22,002 nucleotides of DNA. Origin: a virus. The notes under the pieces are model-generated. The model saw only the letters and a list, made by a program, of their open reading frames with translations. It was not told the DNA's origin and did not search any database. Made by a program: the position numbers and the translations under genes. The stretch is from the IMG/VR virus record IMGVR_UViG_3300009164_000394, positions 1-22,002 of that record, one strand, 5' to 3'. Below, piece by piece: positions 7,789 through 13,756 of the stretch. The stretch's first letter is position 1. The number at the start of each line of letters is the position of its first letter.

Positions 7789-8036
7789 GTCATCTCCGGC
7801 ACTTCTGAGTAATGGCTAATAATCAAATCCAATGCAGAAATAGTGCGTATATTGCCTGCTACATCTTCTGGATGCAACCAATAGCCATCTGGGTTATCAT
7901 CTGTTTTTGGATTGGCTTTCCACTGTTTCAATTCTTTCTTAAGATACGCACGATAGTCACGTAGGGTAAGAGCTGTAATGCGAGCAGCAGTTTCGCCGTC
8001 GATAAAAACTTTTGGAACGTGTTTTTCTTTGCTCAT
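7785..8036 (-). CDS. Small hypothetical protein
   Basis: 83 residues beginning MSKEKHVPKVFIDGETAARIT, with a basic helix (RDYRAYLKKELKQWKAN) and a C-terminal helix (IRTISALDLIISHYSE). No recognisable domain. Start follows the preceding gene's TAA by one base; its stop overlaps the next ATG. Likely cytoplasmic. Confidence 0.6.
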   Translation of the reverse strand: MSKEKHVPKVFIDGETAARITALTLRDYRAYLKKELKQWKANPKTDDNPDGYWLHPEDVAGNIRTISALDLIISHYSEVPEMT

Positions 8037-8037
8037 T

Positions 8038-8208
8038 TTAATAAGTCTCTTTTACAATCTTATATTCAGTTGTGGGCCACTCGGCTTTGAATTCTTCTGT
8101 CTTAACATATTCATTAAATTCTTTAGCGTTAAAGAACATACGATGAAATACTGTTTTATGATCCAAAGTTGTTACTGTTAGATACATTGATTTTGCTTTG
8201 CCTGCCAT
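8038..8208 (-). CDS. Small hypothetical protein
   Basis: 56 residues (MAGKAKSMYLTVTTLDHKTV and onwards), a likely beta-beta-alpha fold with the phrase FHRMFFNAKEFNEYVKTEEF. The ATG directly abuts the preceding TAA and the stop is one base from the next ATG. This tight packing supports it as a real gene. No function assigned. Confidence 0.6.
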   Translation of the reverse strand: MAGKAKSMYLTVTTLDHKTVFHRMFFNAKEFNEYVKTEEFKAEWPTTEYKIVKETY

Positions 8209-8919
8209 TTATTGTGCCGCCTTTACATAGTTAAGTCTAGTTACTGCATTTGAATATTTCCAATGCTTGTTATGGTCCTTTACCTTACCTTTAATTACGA
8301 CACAAGGTCCTAACTTTAAGTCTGTTTGACTAAACCAAGACACCATCTTATTGTCTATTATAGCATCAATGTTCCAAGCGTCAAAGTTTTTTGAGCGTTG
8401 TGAGTTAAGAATTTCACAATCTCTATCCACAATTTGCTCACCAATTAAACCCACATATTCGTTATCTAAAGTTTTGACAAGTTTTTCAGTTTGATTTCGT
8501 GCATAGTCACGTTTGTAAACACTTGGGAGGCAGGCAATAAAACCAAATTTATTAATTGGAGTTTCTGCCTTGCTTAACAATGCATTTACTTCAGTTTGGA
8601 ATTCGTTATCGCCTTGGATTGCCGCAAACAACAGTCGACGATAATATTTTTGTATATCGTTAGCTAATTCACGATCATCCAAATTGGTACAAAGTAATTG
8701 AGGTTTTAGATAGTTTTCGTTATACTGCGTATGGTCTTCACCTAGTGTGAAAAGCATCAGTTGACGATTTGGATATTTGTAATACATCACTGTACCGTCA
8801 AAGATGTCTCCGTTAGTGTGTACTGCTTCTAAATCTTTTTGATAGGTTTTATTAACTCGCTGTGCGGCACAAGCTAGTTCTAAAACTGTTTGAAGTGGGA
8901 ACTCTTTTATCTTGACCAT
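8209..8919 (-). CDS. Hypothetical protein, possible OB-fold-like C-terminal domain
   Basis: 236 residues from the ATG at 8919, which has GGAG five bases upstream; a GTG one codon earlier is less likely. The N-terminal half is helical. The C-terminal half (about 127-236: FGFIACLPSVYKRDY, then NIDAIIDNKMVSWF, LGPCVVIKGKVKDH, VTRLNYVKAA) alternates strands in a way resembling an OB-fold, with a KGKVK strand. A single-stranded nucleic-acid-binding role is therefore possible (inference). It is headed by its own promoter (8950-8978), so it begins a leftward operon. Confidence 0.6.
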   Translation of the reverse strand: MVKIKEFPLQTVLELACAAQRVNKTYQKDLEAVHTNGDIFDGTVMYYKYPNRQLMLFTLGEDHTQYNENYLKPQLLCTNLDDRELANDIQKYYRRLLFAAIQGDNEFQTEVNALLSKAETPINKFGFIACLPSVYKRDYARNQTEKLVKTLDNEYVGLIGEQIVDRDCEILNSQRSKNFDAWNIDAIIDNKMVSWFSQTDLKLGPCVVIKGKVKDHNKHWKYSNAVTRLNYVKAAQ

Positions 8920-8949
8920 CACCGCTCCGTGAATTAATTTAATACTTGT

Positions 8950-8978
8950 ATTTTACACGAATATATGGTCTGTGTCAA
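8950..8978 (-). promoter_or_regulatory. Sigma-70 promoter
   Basis: Minus strand TTGACA (8973-8978), 17-base spacer, TAAAAT (8950-8955). It lies over the last codons of the upstream HExxH gene and about 30 bases before the ATG at 8919. Confidence 0.75.
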
Positions 8979-9627
8979 TCTTTTTAAGTCGGATATAAAC
9001 CTTTTTGGCAAGACGTTTTATTAGCCCATCGTCAATATTGCCAAAATGGCTAACATAAGCATTGAGATTTGGGCTCACGTATACATTTTGAATTTTGAAA
9101 CGGCTGAGTGATGTGAATCGATGCATGTAATTTAGGGCTCGATATTTTCCCAAAGTTCTGCATAATTCTATGGTGATGGATAATGCATATGCATCTAGTT
9201 CATCTGGATCCGCTAGATAGTTTACATACGGTTCTTGAATATGATTACTATAAACAGCATAGTGTCTTTTTACACTTTGACGTCGATGTCTATATTCGTG
9301 TACAACTGCATCGAATAATTGAATTAAAATATCAGTAACGTGCTTATGATCCCATGTTTCTGTATTTTCAAAATTGTGATACAGAAATACTTCTATGGCA
9401 GTTTCGTGATTTTTATCATCCTCTGCGTCATAGTAGGCATTGACATAGAACTCTTCAGGTCCTAAGAATTTTTTACGTTGAGTTTTTAAGGAGATATCAA
9501 AATCGTGTTTTTTAAATTGTCGGCGTGCTTTCGCTATTAACGTTTTAAATGAAACGGGAAAGTCACAATCTTTTCTTACGGCCACACATACAGAGTTTGC
9601 TCGCTCCAGTATGGTATTCATGTTCAT
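8953..9627 (-). CDS. Putative zinc metallopeptidase-like protein (HExxH)
   Basis: 224 residues. VVHEYRHRRQS places an HExxH zinc motif at H110-E111-H114, and DPDELDAYA about 30 residues later supplies an acidic third ligand (E143 or D145), the gluzincin-like layout. The rest is helical with no signal peptide, so it probably acts in the cytoplasm. Phages carry many such uncharacterised HExxH proteins; the substrate is unknown. Its ATG overlaps the IF-1 stop codon, and GTG/TTG alternatives are not needed. Part of the AbrB - IF-1 - HExxH coupled trio. Confidence 0.65.
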   Translation of the reverse strand: MNMNTILERANSVCVAVRKDCDFPVSFKTLIAKARRQFKKHDFDISLKTQRKKFLGPEEFYVNAYYDAEDDKNHETAIEVFLYHNFENTETWDHKHVTDILIQLFDAVVHEYRHRRQSVKRHYAVYSNHIQEPYVNYLADPDELDAYALSITIELCRTLGKYRALNYMHRFTSLSRFKIQNVYVSPNLNAYVSHFGNIDDGLIKRLAKKVYIRLKKIDTDHIFV

Positions 9628-9839
9628 AGCCTGTAAGTTACTCTGCCCTTGTTTAAATCATAGGGACTTGTCTCAACGCGAACACGATCGCCCAAGATAA
9701 CTTTAATTTTATGTTGCTTGAGCCTGCCGCCCAAATAACAAAGCATTATGTGTTCCATATCATCAATTTTTACTCTAAAAGTATTATTGGGGCATACCTC
9801 TAAAATTGCACCCGTAAGTTCAATTAGTTCTTTACTCAT
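9624..9839 (-). CDS. infA: Translation initiation factor IF-1 homologue
   Basis: 71 residues, the length of bacterial IF-1 (about 72). The S1/OB-fold wording is preserved: SKELIELTGAILEVCPNNTF, then FRVKIDDMEHIMLCYLGGRL, IKVILGDRVRVE, and the C-terminal TSPYDLNKGRVTYRL, which matches the TPYDLxKGRIxxR signature of cellular IF-1. IF-1 binds the A site of the 30S subunit and helps IF-2/IF-3 select initiator tRNA. A phage copy could displace host IF-1 or favour phage mRNAs (inference). It is embedded by ATGA overlaps between an AbrB-like gene and an HExxH gene. An alternative is another S1-like RNA-binding protein, but the full-length collinear match makes IF-1 much more likely. Confidence 0.9.
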   Translation of the reverse strand: MSKELIELTGAILEVCPNNTFRVKIDDMEHIMLCYLGGRLKQHKIKVILGDRVRVETSPYDLNKGRVTYRL

Positions 9840-10006
9840 ACTTTACTAATAATCATTGCACCATTTTCTACTTTGATATTCATAGTATCGCCTTCTTTCC
9901 AGCCTTGTGTTTTACAAATTTCTTCTGGGATTTTAAAAATAACATTGTCTGGATCTCCAGGAATGTCTTCAAATAATTCTTCAACAGTATAGGTTGTTTT
10001 AGTCAT
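9836..10006 (-). CDS. AbrB/MazE/SpoVT-like swapped-hairpin DNA-binding protein
   Basis: 56 residues. NVIFKIPEEICKTQGWKEGD, then TMNIKVENGAMIISK is the looped-hinge AbrB/MazE pattern: strand, IPxEI turn, GWxxGD, strand, GxxIIxK. Such proteins dimerise and bind DNA, as antitoxins or transition-state regulators. No toxin gene is adjacent; the next gene, IF-1, overlaps by an ATGA. The N-terminal extension with ELFEDIPGDPD resembles phage members. A regulatory role in phage transcription is inferred. Confidence 0.75.
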   Translation of the reverse strand: MTKTTYTVEELFEDIPGDPDNVIFKIPEEICKTQGWKEGDTMNIKVENGAMIISKV

Positions 10007-10017
10007 AACGTATTTAC

Positions 10018-10578
10018 TTAATCATCCATAGTCGGTTCGATGGAAACTGGTCTCCAGCCCAAACGGTTTAGATCCAATTCAATTTCTTCTGTAACTTGGC
10101 CTTCTGGAACGTAGTTACGGCCGTCAGTAATGTCTGGTATAGTGCCATCTAATCCGTTCCCGTATTCCTCATTACCAATACCACTACAGTACCAATCAAT
10201 ATAGTCGCCTTCTTCTCGCATGTCAGCAACAATGCCGCCAGCATGGCGCCAACTGCAACTCCAAGTTTCACCTTTTAATTCCTGCCAAAACTCTCTGCTT
10301 TGCCAATCCTGGTTACACATGGCGGCATATAAATTTTGAGCATAGTTGTCGTTTGCTTTGACCTTGTCGCATAGTTCTTTGCTACTGCGCAAATCGTATT
10401 CCATGTTGTTCTTTTGCCATTTTGGATCAACTAGATTTTCTTCATCTTGTTGCTTGGCTGTTTTCCAAAACTCAAGATATTGTTCTGGAACTTCTTCTCC
10501 ATTTTCCTCAGCACGGCGTTTTGCACCGTCAACTTGGAAGGTATGGCGTTCAGGACTACTTGCTACTTTTTTATTCAT
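10018..10578 (-). CDS. Conserved phage hypothetical protein
   Basis: 186 residues from the ATG at 10578, which has GGA six bases before it; an ATG four codons upstream is also possible. The middle and C-terminal region is distinctive: YDLRSSKELCDKVKANDNYA, then NLYAAMCNQDWQ, ETWSCSWRHAGGIVADMR, GDYIDWYCSGIG. The wording is that of a conserved protein of T4-like and other large phages. Three well-spaced Cys and many Trp suggest a compact fold, but I know no function. The start overlaps the end of the secreted HExxH gene. Confidence 0.65.
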   Translation of the reverse strand: MNKKVASSPERHTFQVDGAKRRAEENGEEVPEQYLEFWKTAKQQDEENLVDPKWQKNNMEYDLRSSKELCDKVKANDNYAQNLYAAMCNQDWQSREFWQELKGETWSCSWRHAGGIVADMREEGDYIDWYCSGIGNEEYGNGLDGTIPDITDGRNYVPEGQVTEEIELDLNRLGWRPVSIEPTMDD

Positions 10579-10912
10579 TTTTTCCAGCATGCCAATTGCC
10601 TTGGAAACAGTGCATCATTTCATGACCAATAGTTCGCATATCTACCTTTGTGGGTACAACTACTACACATTTGTCTTTCCAGAAAAATGTACAAGCCAAG
10701 ACGCCATAACCAATACCACTATTTCCGTATTTACGGCTCAAAGTGTCGCAAGTTTTTTGTATATCTTTTTGATCAACGTGCTTTATTTCAATAGTAGTTT
10801 TATTAGTATTATTATTACTCATGTCAAAAATACGACCACCACTATTATCAAAACTCCATTGCGCTTGTGCAGTGGATGTGATCATCATTAAAACTATTGC
10901 AAACTTTTTCAT
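10571..10912 (-). CDS. Exported small HExxH protein
   Basis: 113 residues. A classic Sec signal peptide is present: MKKFAIVLMMITSTAQA, with AQA-Q as probable cleavage site. The mature part ends in TIGHEMMHCFQGNWH, an HExxH zinc motif in a helix with a further His/Trp tail, and contains a Cys pair around DTLSRKYGN and GVLACTFFWKDKC. It is likely periplasmic or secreted in a Gram-negative host. At about 95 mature residues it is small for a peptidase, so it may be a minimal metallopeptidase or a zinc-binding remnant. A lysis or superinfection-exclusion role is speculative. CAGAGG precedes the ATG. Confidence 0.7.
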   Translation of the reverse strand: MKKFAIVLMMITSTAQAQWSFDNSGGRIFDMSNNNTNKTTIEIKHVDQKDIQKTCDTLSRKYGNSGIGYGVLACTFFWKDKCVVVVPTKVDMRTIGHEMMHCFQGNWHAGKNE

Positions 10913-10952
10913 TCTAGCCTCTGTATGCCTGTGTGTGCCTGTGTGTTAAAAA

Positions 10953-11068
10953 TGGTGTGGGCGGGAAGATTCGAACTTCCAAGGCATGATAATATCACTA
11001 GCCATTCCCTACTTGGTTACTTTTTACAGACCCCAAGTAGGAGGTCTACCAATTCCACTCACGTCCAC
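10953..11068 (-). tRNA. tRNA-like gene, class II, enlarged anticodon arm, isotype unassigned
   Basis: CCA is encoded at 10953-10955. Acceptor arms GTGGACG/CGCCCAC pair with one A-C mismatch, the T-arm is perfect (GGAAG/CTTCC around TTCGAAT), and GAATTGGTAGAC is a Leu-type D-arm. The expected anticodon region is replaced by a 9-bp helix CCTACTTGG/CCAAGTAGG with a 16-base loop, followed by a GGC/GCC variable arm. At 116 bases it is about 25 longer than a normal class II tRNA, so I cannot read an anticodon. Confidence 0.55.
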
Positions 11069-11074
11069 AATGCT

Positions 11075-11103
11075 ATTGTACACTCTATTTAAATAAAAGT
11101 CAA
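11075..11103 (-). promoter_or_regulatory. Sigma-70 promoter for the tRNA-like gene and following operon
   Basis: Minus strand TTGACT (11098-11103), 17-base spacer, TACAAT (11075-11080), ending about seven bases before the tRNA-like 5' end. The -35 region shares bases with the T-tract of the upstream terminator. Confidence 0.7.
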
Positions 11104-11131
11104 AAAAATTGGTGACCTGAGCCACCAATTT
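11102..11131 (-). terminator. Rho-independent terminator after the P-loop kinase gene
   Basis: As minus-strand RNA, a 9-bp stem AAATTGGTG/CACCAATTT (11123-11131 with 11106-11114) and 8-base loop are followed by a run of U (11102-11108). The stem starts at the kinase stop codon. Confidence 0.85.
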
Positions 11132-11588
11132 AAATGTACCAAATTTCCTTGAAACCTTCTTCGATTGTGGGTTGTTCCCAATTATCAATCATGCCTTGTA
11201 CAACTTCCCATGGAATGGGTTGACCTATTCGATTGGCCAATCGTTCTTTTAATACTTCAATTTTAGGTGTACGAAATACAACTGCAACGTGCCAATAGTT
11301 TGGAAGCATATTGAACTTACGAGCACGACTTTTAACAGTGGTGCTGGTTTGATCCCAAAGGATATCGCGTCCTGCCTCTCTAGCGGCAATAACGTCAGCG
11401 GCCATTAAGTCCACTGCTGTGGGCATGTAATCCTTAAAAACTTCTTCGTAAGTCTTACCTTGAGCTTTAGCATACTCATGAACATGATGATCAGTACTAA
11501 CATACTCCATACCCGTAGTCCAGTTTTGGCTATGAAACCAAGTACTTTTACCCGAGGCAGGAACTCCAATCAATTGATAACATTTCAT
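11130..11588 (-). CDS. P-loop kinase, polynucleotide-kinase-like
   Basis: 152 residues. Walker A GVPASGKST at 8-16, then STDHHVHEYA (about 31-40) where T4 polynucleotide kinase has its substrate-binding Asp, and ILWDQTSTTVKSRAR (about 76-90) resembling the Asp/Arg helix of the PNK/zeta-toxin-like kinase group. No phosphatase domain is fused. It probably phosphorylates a small or nucleic-acid substrate; RNA 5'-end repair is one option given the DNA ligase nearby, but no RNA ligase is seen. It ends directly at a terminator and follows two coupled genes. Confidence 0.75.
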   Translation of the reverse strand: MKCYQLIGVPASGKSTWFHSQNWTTGMEYVSTDHHVHEYAKAQGKTYEEVFKDYMPTAVDLMAADVIAAREAGRDILWDQTSTTVKSRARKFNMLPNYWHVAVVFRTPKIEVLKERLANRIGQPIPWEVVQGMIDNWEQPTIEEGFKEIWYI

Positions 11589-11589
11589 A

Positions 11590-11799
11590 TTATTTCCAAT
11601 CGTCTAAAGCAAAGATTGATAAATCTGATTCTAATTGTTCAATTTTGGTAGCAGCCTCGTCTAGCAAATCTGCCAAACGATCGGCTGCACCTTCTTGTAC
11701 ACTTTTACGTGAGCTGATCTGCCTACGTATTTCTGCTCGCTTGCGCAACCGGAACACTAGACTTTGTTCTGCTACGGGTAAATGACTTTCATCTTTCAT
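11590..11799 (-). CDS. Small helical phage protein
   Basis: 69 residues, highly charged: FRLRKRAEIRRQISSRKSVQ, then ADRLADLLDEAATKIEQLES. Two helices, the second coiled-coil-like. The pattern RxSVQEGxxDRxADLLxEAA recurs in small phage proteins of unknown role. Coupled through ATGA to the upstream phosphoesterase and one base from the kinase start region. Confidence 0.6.
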   Translation of the reverse strand: MKDESHLPVAEQSLVFRLRKRAEIRRQISSRKSVQEGAADRLADLLDEAATKIEQLESDLSIFALDDWK

Positions 11800-12344
11800 A
11801 CATGGTGTCCTTTTACTTCGTTGTTTTTGATGCTGCCAATAGCACGTTCCATGGTGATTACAATTTCGCCTGTAGAATCAAATCCCACATCTTTGGCTCG
11901 ATATTTTTCCAAACCACTGGCATTGCCATGCAAGTGTCCGTGAAACTGCAAGCTACCTCTGTGCATTTGATCCCACTCATTGATTGGATAGTGAAACATG
12001 ACAATCTTGTGACCATCATAGTTGATATCCAAATACTTGTGAATTTCTTCAAATTCATTTTGGAAACTCACATCCTTGACCAACTTGCGGTCATGGTTGC
12101 CTTCTACCAATATCTTACGACCGTTCAACCTACGCATGATCTTTGCCGCATCACTTGCCGAGCAAAAAGCCACGTCCCCCAAGATGTAGACCAAGTCATC
12201 TCGGCCCACTCTTTCATTCCATTCTGTAATCATGCCTTCAGTCATGTACTTTACATCATTGTTGAATCTTGCCCTTGTTACGGGGCAAAATTTCATAATG
12301 TTAGCATGACCAAAGTGCAAGTCACTTGTGATCCATGTTTTCAT
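11796..12344 (-). CDS. Calcineurin-like metallophosphoesterase (second copy type)
   Basis: 182 residues starting MKTWITSDLHFGHANIMKFC; the ATG at 12344 comes one base after the upstream stop, so an 11-codon longer reading is rejected. Motifs: SDLHFGH (D8, H10), LGDV (D57), GNHD (82-85), MFHYP (near 117) and HGHLHG (135-140). This compact type, with SDLHFGHxNI, is frequent in phages and bacterial mobile DNA and hydrolyses phosphate esters with two metal ions. Its substrate is unknown. It differs in length and wording from the enzyme at 5741-6601. Confidence 0.88.
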   Translation of the reverse strand: MKTWITSDLHFGHANIMKFCPVTRARFNNDVKYMTEGMITEWNERVGRDDLVYILGDVAFCSASDAAKIMRRLNGRKILVEGNHDRKLVKDVSFQNEFEEIHKYLDINYDGHKIVMFHYPINEWDQMHRGSLQFHGHLHGNASGLEKYRAKDVGFDSTGEIVITMERAIGSIKNNEVKGHHV

Positions 12345-12345
12345 T

Positions 12346-12543
12346 TTATTCTTCCGCAAACTCGCGGACCCATTCAAATTGTGTTTCGCTGGACTTCATC
12401 CATTTGAATTCAGCTTGTTTACGCACAGGCTTTTCAAAGTCAAAGCAGATAAAGATCCAGCCCTTATCTTCTGAAAATTGCACAGTCTCAACAACCCGAA
12501 CAATCTGTACAATCTTATCTTTAAATTTTGCTACGATCATCAT
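12346..12543 (-). CDS. Small hypothetical protein
   Basis: 65 residues from ATGATG at 12543, with AAAGGAG nine to ten bases upstream; a longer frame starting inside the preceding gene is unlikely. Sequence MMIVAKFKDKIVQIVRVVET continues as beta strands, then KGWIFICFDFEKPVRKQAEF and a short acidic helix. Beta-barrel-like; function unknown. Confidence 0.6.
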   Translation of the reverse strand: MMIVAKFKDKIVQIVRVVETVQFSEDKGWIFICFDFEKPVRKQAEFKWMKSSETQFEWVREFAEE

Positions 12544-12553
12544 ACTGACTCCT

Positions 12554-12838
12554 TTACATGGACCAGTATGACTCCGAAGCTGGATTGCAACACCAAGGAG
12601 TGTCGCGATCAATTTGGACGTCTTTACCGGTCATTAGATTTTTAACTGTTACTGTGGTTGGATGAAACTCAATACGGAAACCCAATCTTGTAGGATAAAG
12701 TTCGTATTGAAGTTCACGCACTTCACGCTTCATTTCAGCTTCGTCGCGGTGTTGCCAAACTGTAGTACTAACAAGACGTTCACCGCTTTTGGTACGGCGA
12801 TCTGTTTTGTAGATGTACATGGTGTGATTTTGTTTCAT
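12554..12838 (-). CDS. Conserved small phage protein
   Basis: 94 residues with a distinctive wording, MYIYKTDRRTKSGERLVSTT, then AEMKREVRELQYELYP, GFRIEFHPTTVTVKNLMTG, and a C-terminal DTPWCCNPASESYWSM. Proteins with this pattern recur across unrelated large phages. Two adjacent Cys and terminal aromatics are notable. Alpha/beta fold, no enzymatic motif. It heads a transcription unit under the perfect promoter at 12871-12899, with CAGGAG before the ATG. Confidence 0.65.
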   Translation of the reverse strand: MKQNHTMYIYKTDRRTKSGERLVSTTVWQHRDEAEMKREVRELQYELYPTRLGFRIEFHPTTVTVKNLMTGKDVQIDRDTPWCCNPASESYWSM

Positions 12839-12870
12839 TTCTTACTCCTGTTTTGTTAGTGTATGTGTAT

Positions 12871-12899
12871 ATTATACAGTCAAAAACTAAGATTGTCAA
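12871..12899 (-). promoter_or_regulatory. Sigma-70 promoter, perfect consensus
   Basis: Minus strand TTGACA (12894-12899), 17-base spacer, TATAAT (12871-12876). Drives the leftward genes from 12838 down to the kinase terminator near 11102. Confidence 0.9.
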
Positions 12900-12927
12900 C
12901 TAGAGAATACGGCAATAAGTGTTGTTT

Positions 12928-13395
12928 TTACGCAACAGGTTTGAACGTTCGCCAATCGTCAATATTGGGCTTTTCATCCGCATCGTATGTCCAACCCAAT
13001 ACTTTCATCATGCGATGCTTGACTAGCAAGTTTGGACTGCGGAATCTTCCAGTATCAGCAAATCCCATCATGACTCCAACTTCACAAACCGCACCCGACC
13101 TACATATACCAGCAAAGCAATGCACTACCACGTTCATGCGATTTTCTTTTGCATGTTGCAGTAAACGAACAAGCTCTGCGGCCTGCTCATGACTACACTT
13201 CATTGCTTCGTCATCAACATGGTCGTTTTCCTCCACATCCAAAAATTCAAAGTTGTGACGCTCTTTGAATTCATGTGCAGGTACAGGACGCCAACTGGCT
13301 GGGTCCACAATACTGATCAGCATACTGTTCTCTCCGGCTTCGTGATGAAATCTTTTTGGTATGTCATCTGCCGCTACGTTTTCAATCCAAGGCAT
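12928..13395 (-). CDS. Dual-specificity/tyrosine phosphatase-like protein
   Basis: 155 residues from the ATG at 13395, which overlaps the preceding TAA by one base and follows GGAGAAGATA. The phosphatase P-loop VVVHCFAGICRSGAV gives HCX5R with nucleophile C93 and R99. The upstream acidic stretch DVEENDHVDDE (about 53-63) can supply the general acid. These enzymes hydrolyse phosphotyrosine/serine or, in atypical members, RNA 5'-triphosphates or phospholipids. Substrate not predictable. It could counteract host kinases during infection (inference). No signal peptide. Confidence 0.8.
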   Translation of the reverse strand: MPWIENVAADDIPKRFHHEAGENSMLISIVDPASWRPVPAHEFKERHNFEFLDVEENDHVDDEAMKCSHEQAAELVRLLQHAKENRMNVVVHCFAGICRSGAVCEVGVMMGFADTGRFRSPNLLVKHRMMKVLGWTYDADEKPNIDDWRTFKPVA

Positions 13396-13640
13396 TATCT
13401 TCTCCGTGTTGCACCAATACGTGATGCTTTGTTCCAATCATAAGCGACACCATCTGGACATTTTCCGTCTCGAACGCTGTCCACTCCAAACTTACCAACC
13501 ACTTCAAATTCGCCACCTTTAATGGTGACAAAGTGGTTCAAAGTCTTGGCCCAGTCCATTGCTGGAGTTAAACCATCAAATTCTTTATCACAAACAACAT
13601 TGTTTGTGTCCTTCCATATTACATTATATATTTTTTTCAT
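13395..13640 (-). CDS. Conserved small phage protein, probably leaderless mRNA
   Basis: 81 residues from ATG 13638-13640: MKKIYNVIWKDTNNVVCDKE, then MDWAKTLNHFVTIKGGEFEV and a C-terminal DGKCPDGVAYDWNKASRIG. A conserved phage-type small protein with no known function; its Cys-containing C-terminus is the best-kept part. The promoter -10 box ends six bases before the ATG, which places transcription start at or next to the A of ATG, so no ribosome-binding site can be in the mRNA. A TTG inside the promoter is rejected as a start. Confidence 0.65.
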   Translation of the reverse strand: MKKIYNVIWKDTNNVVCDKEFDGLTPAMDWAKTLNHFVTIKGGEFEVVGKFGVDSVRDGKCPDGVAYDWNKASRIGATRRR

Positions 13641-13646
13641 ACCATT

Positions 13647-13675
13647 ATTATACAACCAAAAACAAAGTTAGTCAA
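13647..13675 (-). promoter_or_regulatory. Sigma-70 promoter giving a leaderless transcript
   Basis: Minus strand TTGACT (13670-13675), 17-base spacer, TATAAT (13647-13652); six bases then ATG at 13640. Confidence 0.85.
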
Positions 13676-13714
13676 CGAGTTAGTTGTTGTATTTTCACAA
13701 CAACACATTCACCT

Positions 13715-13741
13715 AAAAAAATAGCACCCGAAGGTGCTATT
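13715..13741 (-). terminator. Rho-independent terminator with UUCG tetraloop
   Basis: Minus-strand RNA: 9-bp stem AATAGCACC/GGTGCTATT (13733-13741 with 13720-13728) closed by a cUUCGg tetraloop and followed by seven U. It ends the TROVE-like/DUF2828 transcript 16 bases after its stop. Confidence 0.95.
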
Positions 13742-13756
13742 CAAAAACGTTAGTTT

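Noticed and set aside
5741-12344. The two phosphoesterases as a duplication
   Set aside because: They share only the family metal-binding motifs and differ in length by about 100 residues and in all linking sequence.
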